From: G965230615 sp965230615
Lineage (GTDB): Bacteria > Pseudomonadota > Gammaproteobacteria > HTCC5015
NCBI GenBank assembly: GCA_965230615.1
Contig: OZ246012.1
Location: forward strand, 3,100,001 to 3,164,000
DNA: 64,000 bases
Direction of reading: 5' to 3'
Shown: positions 57,500 to 64,000 of the stretch, one piece after another
How the letters are laid out: each line of letters begins with the position of its first letter
Position numbering within the stretch: the stretch's first letter is position 1
Translations under genes and position numbers: made by a program
The notes under the pieces: generated by a model
Told to the model about the DNA's origin: nothing
The model's input: only the letters and a program-made list of their open reading frames with translations
Database searches by the model: none

Positions 57500-57997
57500 G
57501 TGATTGCAAAAAACACAAAGAATGTCGTCAGCGGTTTAAGTGTAGGCTTGTTGCTGCTGTTTGTGACATCCACATCTTTGGTGCAGGCTGAAATATTCAA
57601 ATGGGTTGATGCGGATGGTAATGTGCATTATGGCGATAAGCCGACAGGCGCTTCGAGCGAGGCTGATAATGCCGAGCAAGTAGACTTGCCTAAGCAGCAA
57701 ACAGTACCAATGACCTCACCAGAACGCCAGCGCCGTCAACAGAAATACTTGCAAAGTTTCACAGAGGAACGTGAGCGAAAAGAGAAAGCTAAGCAAGCAG
57801 CCGCAGCGGCAGCAGCGAAAACCAAAAAGAAATGCGAAGCAGCACGTAAAAAGCTGCATCGCTATCAGCATGCTCGTTATCTCTATCGGAAAGATGAGCA
57901 AGGTAACAAAGTTGTAGCCGATGATGCCGAGCATGCCAGAGTGATGGCCAATGCCGAAGCGGCAGTGAAAAAGCATTGTGGCAAGCAACGCCAGTGA
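57500..57997 (+). CDS. DUF4124 periplasmic protein
   Basis: The 165-residue precursor has a signal peptide (NTKNVVSGLSVGLLLLFVTSTSLVQA). A DUF4124 segment follows near the mature N-terminus (EIFKWVDADGNVHYGDKP). The remainder is a helical Lys/Arg/Ala/Gln-rich stretch with two Cys (KKKCEAARKK and KKHCGKQRQ) that could pair. Function is unknown; DUF4124 proteins are common in the gammaproteobacterial periplasm. GTG at 57500 is preferred because GGAGA lies 7 nt upstream and the signal peptide starts there; an in-frame GTG at 57461 is also possible. It is convergent with speE. Confidence 0.85.
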   Translation: MIAKNTKNVVSGLSVGLLLLFVTSTSLVQAEIFKWVDADGNVHYGDKPTGASSEADNAEQVDLPKQQTVPMTSPERQRRQQKYLQSFTEERERKEKAKQAAAAAAAKTKKKCEAARKKLHRYQHARYLYRKDEQGNKVVADDAEHARVMANAEAAVKKHCGKQRQ

Positions 57998-58027
57998 GAG
58001 GCTTTTGGGCGTGCTTAACTGAGTGGC

Positions 58028-58891
58028 TTAGCGAGGCTGTGCTTGTGCGCGCTGAAAAAAAGGTGGTGCGGTAAAGGCCGCTTTATGCATGGCGGCAGAG
58101 TAATAGTCTGTTACAAAATGTGCCGCCTTAGCCTCTGCCTCACGTTGAAAAAGCAGATTTTGTTTACCTGCCAAAGTAGCAGACCACCAGCCGGTAGGAT
58201 ACACCGGTAGTGGGAAAAAAGCTGTTTGCACATCTTGAAACCTAGCGTTTTGCATAGCCTGTTGCATGGGTAGAATAATGTTGTCCAGATGCACCAGTGG
58301 TGACTCACTTTGTTGAACTAAAATACCCGCTGAACTTAGCGCCTTATAGCAGGCTCGGTAAAAGGGTTCCTGAAACAAGCCTGCAGCAGGACCGACAGGG
58401 TCAGTGCTGTCAACAATAATAATATCCACACTGCCAGCTGGTGCATTATTAACCCAGGCTATGCCGTCATCAAACAATAGCGTTGCTCTAGGGTCATTGT
58501 TGGACTCGCAAAGCTCAGGGAAGAACTGCTCAGCATTACGAGTGACCCGCTCGTCGATTTCAACCTGGGTCGCTTGTTGCACGCAGTCATGCTTGAGTAC
58601 TTCGCGCAGTGTGCCGCAATCACCGCCACCGATAATGACAACGTTTTTGGGGTCAGGGTGAGAGAACAGAGCGGGGTGAGTGATCATTTCATGGTAAATA
58701 AAATTGTCACGTTGACTTAACATGATAAAGCCATCGAGTACCATTAGCTTGCCAAACTGGCGTGTCTGGTAGATTTCTAATAGCTGGTACTTGGTTTGTT
58801 CCTCGTGTAGCTTGGCGCTGATGCTCAGCGAAAAGGCTGTGCCAACGTCATTGGCTTTCTCGGTAAACCATGCTGTTTTATCTAAACTCAT
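58028..58891 (-). CDS. speE: Spermidine synthase
   Basis: The 287-residue aminopropyltransferase makes spermidine from putrescine and decarboxylated SAM. It has the YQLLEIYQTRQFGKLMVLDGFIMLSQRDNFIYHEM substrate region, the nucleotide motif VIIGGGDCGTLREVLKH, VEIDERVTRNAEQFFP and IIVDSTDPVGPAAGLF with catalytic Asp. GGDC rather than GGDG is a tolerated variant. ATG at 58891 is chosen; a GTG at 58903 is in frame. It is divergent from speA across about 135 bp, a pairing that probably reflects coordinated polyamine control. Confidence 0.94.
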   Translation of the reverse strand: MSLDKTAWFTEKANDVGTAFSLSISAKLHEEQTKYQLLEIYQTRQFGKLMVLDGFIMLSQRDNFIYHEMITHPALFSHPDPKNVVIIGGGDCGTLREVLKHDCVQQATQVEIDERVTRNAEQFFPELCESNNDPRATLLFDDGIAWVNNAPAGSVDIIIVDSTDPVGPAAGLFQEPFYRACYKALSSAGILVQQSESPLVHLDNIILPMQQAMQNARFQDVQTAFFPLPVYPTGWWSATLAGKQNLLFQREAEAKAAHFVTDYYSAAMHKAAFTAPPFFQRAQAQPR

Positions 58892-59026
58892 AAGGACACT
58901 CACATAAATACTGAATCAGACGGATATCACATGATGGCTATTCTAGCGCATAAGGCGCTATTTTATGAAGCCTGCTATGATCAGCTACGCATCAGTTAAT
59001 TTTTTTCGTACAATGCCGGTCCCATA

Positions 59027-60955
59027 ATGAATATAGACACTGTTATGTCCAAATGGTCAAGCCAAGATGCCCGTGCAGCTTTTAATGTGGCGTATTGGAG
59101 TCAGCAATATTTTGATATCAATGCAGCGGGCGAAGTTGTTTGTCGGCCAGTGCCCGCACGTCAGATAGAGATTGCTTTGCCAGGCTTGGTGCAGGAAATC
59201 GAGGCTAGCGGTATATCTTTGCCTGTTTTGATTCGTTTTCAGGATGTGCTGGCTGATCGGGTCAAGCAATTATGTGCCGCTTTTGACAAGGCCTTTGCGC
59301 AATATGCATACACTGCCGCGCATACCGTTGTCTACCCCATTAAAGTCAATCAACAGCGTTGCGTTGTTGAGGAAATAGCGCAAGCCATGCCCGGACGGGT
59401 TGGTTTGGAGGCGGGTAGTAAGCCTGAGTTAATGGCAATTTTGGCGCAGACATTTTACAAAAATACCGTTGATGATCATGAGACGATTATTTGTAATGGA
59501 TACAAAGATGCAGAATATGTCAGGTTGGCGTTAATCGGTGGTGAGTTAGGCAAGTGTGTCTATATCGTGATAGAGCAGCCGGATGAGTTGGCCTTGGTGT
59601 TAGCACAGGCTGAGGCCTTGGGGGTTAAACCGAAGCTTGGTTTGCGTGTGCGTTTATCATCGATTGCCAAGGGCAAATGGCAAAATTCGGGTGGTGAAAA
59701 AAGTAAATTTGGCTTGACCGCAACGCAAGTACTGCATTTGCTGAAGTCTTTACAGGCTGCTGGGCAGTTAGCATGTTTGCAGCTATTGCATTTTCATATG
59801 GGCTCTCAGGTTGCCGATATTGATGATATAGAGGCTAGTGCTCAGGAAGTGGCTCGTTATTACCAAGAGTTACGGCAATATGGCGCGCCGATCGATACCA
59901 TTGATTTGGGTGGAGGGATTAGCATTGATTATGAGGGCTGTCATTCAAATGATGAGTTTTCCTGTAATTATCAATTTGAGGACTATGCGCAAACAATCGT
60001 ATCGATAATGGCTCGCTGTAGTCAGGCAGCGGGCTTGCCTCAACCGCGATTAATTACCGAGTCAGGGCGGGCATTAACCGCACATCATGCGGTATTAATT
60101 GCTGCTGTTGTTGATGTCGAGAGTACCGATGTGGCAGTGCAGTCTGATGCGGTCACCGCATTGGCGCAAGGGCCTTTTAAGACACAGTTTGAAAAGTTGC
60201 TGATAGCGGCTGAGAACGTGAATACAGTCGATCAGGCAACAACACTTGTGCAGGATTGTGATGCTGTGTTGCGGGCTGCGCAGCAAGCTTATATCCGTGC
60301 AGAGCTTGATATACATGACCGTTCTGCCGCTGAGCAATTAACCTTGCAATGTTATCGTCTGTTGCAGCAGGCGGTGCGTAATTTCACAGACAGCACATCA
60401 TTATCAGCCATGCTCGATGAAAAACTGGCAGATAAGTACTTTTGTAATTTCTCTCTATTTCAGTCCTTGCCAGATGTTTGGGGGATTGGGCAAACCTTCC
60501 CTATCATGCCAATAGCACGTTTGAATGAGCCGCTTACCCATAGCGCAATTTTACATGACTTAACCTGTGATTCGGATGGTCAAATCGGGCAATATGTGCA
60601 GCAAGGTGGCGTAAAGTCAACGATGCCAGTGCATGCGATCAGCGAGCAAGAGCGTTATCTGCTCGGTTTTTTTCTTATAGGGGCATACCAAGAAATTTTG
60701 GGCGATATGCACAATCTGTTTGGCGATACCAATTCCATTAATGTTGTTCTACATGGAGATGGCTATCGTTTAGAAGCGCCAGAATCGGGTGATCGCATCG
60801 ATGAACTGTTGAGCTACTTACATTATGATACCAATACATTATTGGCGCAGTACCGTTTGAAGTTGGAGCGTACAACATTGAGTAAAGCCGCTAAACAACA
60901 ATACTATAGTGAGCTTGCTGCGGGTTTATCAGGCTATTCCTATCTTGAGTATTAA
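59027..60955 (+). CDS. speA: Biosynthetic arginine decarboxylase
   Basis: The 642-residue PLP enzyme converts arginine to agmatine. The PLP Lys lies in VVYPIKVNQQRCVVEEI, and HFHMGSQVADIDDI, DTIDLGGGISIDYEG, ITESGRALTAHHAVLI and a C-terminal HGDGYRLEAPESGDRI are all conserved. The size of about 640 residues is typical of SpeA. The next step, agmatine to putrescine, would need speB or aguA/aguB, none of which is here. The gene is divergent from speE and followed 17 bp later by pdxB. Confidence 0.96.
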   Translation: MNIDTVMSKWSSQDARAAFNVAYWSQQYFDINAAGEVVCRPVPARQIEIALPGLVQEIEASGISLPVLIRFQDVLADRVKQLCAAFDKAFAQYAYTAAHTVVYPIKVNQQRCVVEEIAQAMPGRVGLEAGSKPELMAILAQTFYKNTVDDHETIICNGYKDAEYVRLALIGGELGKCVYIVIEQPDELALVLAQAEALGVKPKLGLRVRLSSIAKGKWQNSGGEKSKFGLTATQVLHLLKSLQAAGQLACLQLLHFHMGSQVADIDDIEASAQEVARYYQELRQYGAPIDTIDLGGGISIDYEGCHSNDEFSCNYQFEDYAQTIVSIMARCSQAAGLPQPRLITESGRALTAHHAVLIAAVVDVESTDVAVQSDAVTALAQGPFKTQFEKLLIAAENVNTVDQATTLVQDCDAVLRAAQQAYIRAELDIHDRSAAEQLTLQCYRLLQQAVRNFTDSTSLSAMLDEKLADKYFCNFSLFQSLPDVWGIGQTFPIMPIARLNEPLTHSAILHDLTCDSDGQIGQYVQQGGVKSTMPVHAISEQERYLLGFFLIGAYQEILGDMHNLFGDTNSINVVLHGDGYRLEAPESGDRIDELLSYLHYDTNTLLAQYRLKLERTTLSKAAKQQYYSELAAGLSGYSYLEY

Positions 60956-60972
60956 TTTTTAGGAGTGGCATC

Positions 60973-62163
60973 GTGCGTATAGTGGCAGATAAAAATATAC
61001 CATTGGTGGCCGAGGCTTTTGCAGTATTCGGCGAGGTGGTGTTATGTGATGGACGTAGTTTGACAGCTCGGGATTTGCAGCAGGCAGATGTGTTGCTGGT
61101 ACGCTCAGTCACAGCCGTTAATGCCACGCTACTCGATAATACGCCGGTTAAGTTTGTGGGGTCGGCAACGATTGGCGTTGACCATATTGATCAGGATTAT
61201 TTAAAGCTCAATGGTATCGAGTTTTGTCATACTCCTGGTAGTAATGCGCACGCAGTGGTTGAATATATTTTGGTCGCCTTATTGCACTTGGCCGTGACTG
61301 AAGGCTGCGCTTTAGGGGATAAAACCGTTGGCATTATTGGCTATGGCAATATCGGCAAAAGGTTGGCGGCAGCATTAGATCTGCTGGGTGTGCAATACCT
61401 GCTGAATGATCCGCCACTGGCCATGCAGGATAAGCAGTTTGCCCGACACCATGTTGATCTTGAAGCCATACAACACTGCGATATTATCAGCTTACATGTA
61501 CCGCTAACGCAAGGTGGTGCGCATCCGAGTTATCACCTGGTGGATGCTGCATTTATTGCCGCTTTATCCTCAGCGGCAGTCCTGATTAATACTTCAAGGG
61601 GCGCTGTGGTTGATAACCTGGCTTTGGCTCGGTATTTGGCTAAGCCGCAATGTACTTTGCGAACCATTATTGACGTTTGGGAGCAGGAGCCGGCTATTAA
61701 TACCGCCTTGCTTGCCCAGGCAACCTTAGCAACGCCGCATATTGCAGGCTATGGCCTGGAAGCGCGTTTGAATGCGACTCAACAGCTTTATAATGCCGTA
61801 TGCGACTACTTTAGCTATTCGCCAGTTTGGCAATACCGCGTCGATTCGCCGTTGAACCCGTGCTTACAGTTGCCTGCTATGGCAATAGCTGGCGCAATAA
61901 GTGATGCCGGTGGCTCAGTTGCGACAACATTGCTTGAACAGCGTTGCTTACAGCAACTATTCATGCAGGTTTACGATATTGAGCAAGATGATCAGCGTCT
62001 GCGGCGACTCTTAAAGTTGAGTCCGGCGGAGCAGGGGGCCTACTTTGATGGTTTACGCAAGAATTACACTAATCGGCATGCTTTTTCAGCGTATTCCTGC
62101 CCAATAAGTGGGCATGCTAAGATTGACACTCTCATGCTGGGTTTGGGCTTTCAGCCTACATAG
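60973..62163 (+). CDS. pdxB: Erythronate-4-phosphate dehydrogenase
   Basis: The 396-residue D-2-hydroxyacid dehydrogenase acts in the DXP-dependent pyridoxal phosphate pathway. It opens RIVADKNIPLVAEAFAVFGEV, has VKFVGSATIGVDHID, the NAD motif VGIIGYGNIGKRLAAAL, and the catalytic pair in LINTSRGAVVDN and TPHIAGYGLEARLNATQQLYNAV. The C-terminal dimerisation domain (DUF3410 type) is present. The start is GTG with an AGGAG ribosome site. Although close to speA, the pathways are unrelated. Confidence 0.94.
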   Translation: MRIVADKNIPLVAEAFAVFGEVVLCDGRSLTARDLQQADVLLVRSVTAVNATLLDNTPVKFVGSATIGVDHIDQDYLKLNGIEFCHTPGSNAHAVVEYILVALLHLAVTEGCALGDKTVGIIGYGNIGKRLAAALDLLGVQYLLNDPPLAMQDKQFARHHVDLEAIQHCDIISLHVPLTQGGAHPSYHLVDAAFIAALSSAAVLINTSRGAVVDNLALARYLAKPQCTLRTIIDVWEQEPAINTALLAQATLATPHIAGYGLEARLNATQQLYNAVCDYFSYSPVWQYRVDSPLNPCLQLPAMAIAGAISDAGGSVATTLLEQRCLQQLFMQVYDIEQDDQRLRRLLKLSPAEQGAYFDGLRKNYTNRHAFSAYSCPISGHAKIDTLMLGLGFQPT

Positions 62164-62272
62164 TTTTTTTGGCGGTCTTTTTTTTTACTTTTTTTGCTGG
62201 AGCGTCATGCTTTTGCGGCAATATGCGCAGTGTTGATGGAAAGTCATAGATTCCTTGGCAATTAAACTGCAT
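62156..62272 (-). CDS. Candidate 38-residue small Lys-rich protein
   Basis: On the minus strand, ATG at 62270-62272 opens a 38-codon frame to TAG at 62156-62158. The N-terminal part reads MQFNCQGIYDFPSTLRI; the C-terminal half is basic (APAKKVKKKTAKK). An AAAGG motif lies about 8 nt upstream of the ATG. The frame overlaps the pdxB 3' end by 8 bp (convergent) and starts 43 bp from the typA start (divergent). I do not recognise it. The A-run composition could make a Lys-rich frame by chance, so confidence is modest. Confidence 0.4.
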   Translation of the reverse strand: MQFNCQGIYDFPSTLRILPQKHDAPAKKVKKKTAKKTM

Positions 62273-62314
62273 AATCGCCGCCTTTGTTCAACACCCTAGT
62301 AAATAGAAGTAATT

Positions 62315-64000
62315 ATGACAAACAAGCTACGCAATATCGCTATTATCGCCCACGTTGACCACGGCAAAACCACACTGGTCGATCAGTTACTCAAACAATC
62401 TGGCACTTTAGATCAACGCTCAGCCATGCCTGAGCGGGTGATGGACTCAAATGATCTGGAGCGTGAGCGTGGTATCACGATTCTTTCTAAAAATACGGCG
62501 ATTAACTGGCAAGACTATCGTATCAATATCGTTGATACCCCAGGGCATGCCGACTTTGGTGGGGAGGTTGAGCGTATATTATCAATGGTCGATTCTGTAC
62601 TGCTGCTGGTGGATGCCGTTGATGGACCAATGCCACAGACGCGCTTTGTAACGCAAAAAGCGTTTGCGCGTGGTATTCGGCCGATTGTGGTGATTAATAA
62701 AATTGACCGGCCAGGAGGGCGTCCGGATTGGGTGCTCGATCAAACGTTTGATTTATTTGACCGTTTAGGTGCAAATGACGAGCAATTAGACTTCCCTGTC
62801 GTGTATGCATCCGCCTTGCAAGGTTATGCCAGTAACGATGCGACTGTGCGAGAGGGTGATATGACACCGCTGTTTGAGGCGATTGTGGAGCATGTTGCGC
62901 CACCGCAGGTTGATGCTGATGGCCCTTTGCAGCTGCAAGTGAGTAGCTTGGATTACGATAGCTATATGGGTCTTATGGGTATCGGACGTATTACCCGAGG
63001 GCATGTGGCTTCTAATACCGCTGTCACCATTGTCAATAGTGACGGTAAAACGCGCAATGGCCGTATGTTACAGATCTTTGGCTTTAAGGGCTTGGAGCGA
63101 GTGGAAACGCCGAAAGCCAGCGCAGGCGATATTATTGTGTTCACAGGTATCAATGATTTAAAAATATCAGATACCTTATGTGACCCTAATTCAGTCGAAG
63201 CGCTTACGCCATTAACGGTTGATGAGCCGACGGTCAGTATGACGTTTCAGGTAAACACCTCACCGTTTGCTGGCCGTGAAGGTAAATATCTGACAAGTCG
63301 CCAGATTGATGAGCGCTTACAGCAGGAATTGCTGCACAATGTTGCCTTGCGGGTGGAGCAGCTTGATGACCCTGATAAGTTTAGAGTCTCAGGACGAGGT
63401 GAATTGCACCTGGGTATCTTAATCGAAAATATGCGCCGCGAAGGCTACGAGTTGGCGGTGTCGCGTCCTGAGGTGATTGTCAAAGAAATCGATGGTGAGC
63501 CCTGTGAGCCTTATGAGCAGTTAACCGTTGATGTTGAAGAAGAAACCCAGGGTGCTGTGATGGAGCGTTTGGGTACTCGCAAAGGCGAGCTTAAAAATAT
63601 GGTGCCAGATGGTAAAGGTCGTGTGCGACTCGATTATATTATTCCATCTAGAGGCTTGATTGGCTTTCAGACGGAGTTTATGACCGCTACATCAGGCACA
63701 GGTTTGATTTACCATGTATTTGACCACTATGGGCCACAGGTGCAAGGTACCATCGCCAGCCGCAATAATGGTGTTTTGATTGCCAATGCCACGGGTAAGG
63801 CACTGGCGTATGCCTTGTTTAATTTACAAGAGCGAGGCCGTTTGTTTACCGAGCATGGTGAAGAGGTGTATGAAGGTATGGTGGTCGGTATTCATAGCCG
63901 GGATAATGATCTGGTGGTTAATCCCTTAAAGGCGAAGCAGCTGACCAATATACGCGCGGCGGGTTCAGATGAGAACCTGATATTGACGCCTGCGTTAAAA
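62315..64000 (+). CDS. typA: Translational GTPase TypA/BipA, partial at window end
   Basis: The frame is open from ATG at 62315 to the last base of the window, 562 codons; the family is about 605-615 residues, so the last 40-50 residues lie outside. It has the GTPase motifs AHVDHGKTTLVDQLL, RERGITI, DTPGHADFGGEVER and NKIDRPGGRPD, domain II, GRGELHLGILIENMRREGYEL, and the TypA-specific DYIIPSRGLIGFQTEFMTATSGTG. TypA binds ribosomes and supports growth under stress, including cold. The 151-bp spacer from pdxB holds the small divergent Lys-rich frame. Confidence 0.97.
   Translation, partial: MTNKLRNIAIIAHVDHGKTTLVDQLLKQSGTLDQRSAMPERVMDSNDLERERGITILSKNTAINWQDYRINIVDTPGHADFGGEVERILSMVDSVLLLVDAVDGPMPQTRFVTQKAFARGIRPIVVINKIDRPGGRPDWVLDQTFDLFDRLGANDEQLDFPVVYASALQGYASNDATVREGDMTPLFEAIVEHVAPPQVDADGPLQLQVSSLDYDSYMGLMGIGRITRGHVASNTAVTIVNSDGKTRNGRMLQIFGFKGLERVETPKASAGDIIVFTGINDLKISDTLCDPNSVEALTPLTVDEPTVSMTFQVNTSPFAGREGKYLTSRQIDERLQQELLHNVALRVEQLDDPDKFRVSGRGELHLGILIENMRREGYELAVSRPEVIVKEIDGEPCEPYEQLTVDVEEETQGAVMERLGTRKGELKNMVPDGKGRVRLDYIIPSRGLIGFQTEFMTATSGTGLIYHVFDHYGPQVQGTIASRNNGVLIANATGKALAYALFNLQERGRLFTEHGEEVYEGMVVGIHSRDNDLVVNPLKAKQLTNIRAAGSDENLILTPALK

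Noticed and set aside
1..64000. Prophage, insertion sequence, integron or secretion gene cluster
   Set aside because: No transposase, integrase, recombinase or phage structural gene was seen; the window is housekeeping genes with small accessory islands.

Overview
The window is ordinary chromosomal DNA of a Gram-negative gammaproteobacterium with a mid-40s G+C content by eye. Several gene orders are those of Pseudomonas and its relatives: trpE, trpG-trpD-trpC, a Vfr/CRP regulator, OsmC, speD and coq7; rpiA divergent from ilvA; torF-glnK-amtB. The order zapA-6S RNA-fau facing ygfB-pepP-ubiH-ubiI is general for the class. H1-like Lys-rich protein, LysM-rich MltD, GlyGly-CTERM and FG-GAP proteins fit a marine member of the Pseudomonadales/Cellvibrionales side of the group. 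The species cannot be named from the sequence alone. I see no prophage, insertion sequence or CRISPR array.

Layout. 1-574: a CAU tRNA, a truncated tRNA copy, a degenerate repeat and the rpoD terminator. 575-9.5 kb: rpoD, a thioredoxin-like protein and a lower-glycolysis run (transketolase-like gene, gap, pgk, pyk). 9.5-19.8 kb: an orphan NarX-type kinase, purC-bioD, mltD, a Cpx-like two-component pair, a GlpG-type rhomboid with an FG-GAP protein, and yajQ. 19.9-29.7 kb: cytochrome c, rpe-gph, a Trp-codon leader with trpE and trpGDC, vfr, osmC, speD and coq7. 29.9-36.2 kb: rplM-rpsI, then an accessory stretch with a coiled-coil protein, endonuclease I, a DoxX-like protein, a methyltransferase, DinB, and a second rhomboid facing an astacin with a GlyGly-CTERM tail. 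36.3-41 kb: a dsbD-DUF4266-DUF3570-apbE operon. 41-52.4 kb: rpiA, ilvA, H1-like protein, EVE protein, fau, 6S RNA, zapA, ygfB-pepP-ubiH-ubiI and comM. 52.4-64 kb: a LuxR-type regulator between two near-identical palindromes, ubiK, a nitrogen-regulated torF-glnK-amtB operon, speE/speA, pdxB and the 5' part of typA.

How the genes fit together. Glycolysis and pentose phosphate functions (gap, pgk, pyk, rpe, rpiA), tryptophan (trpEGDC), polyamines (speA, speD, speE), ubiquinone (coq7, ubiH, ubiI, ubiK) and nitrogen sensing (glnK, amtB) are all represented.

The observations most worth a second look are these. (1) A full-length transketolase homologue in the classical tkt-gap position has lost most of the transketolase active site. 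(2) The DUF3570 outer-membrane protein beside apbE carries a sequence matching the ApbE flavinylation motif, and its partner lipoprotein ends in GGCGCN. (3) Two TTACCCCCAWATGGGGG sites flank the LuxR-type gene; each sits exactly 30.5 bp from a TACA -10-like element, and the second precedes a short terminator-ended segment that could be a small RNA. (4) A sigma-54 promoter with tandem NtrC-like sites lies ahead of torF-glnK-amtB. (5) An unannotated 38-residue Lys-tailed small ORF is divergent from typA.
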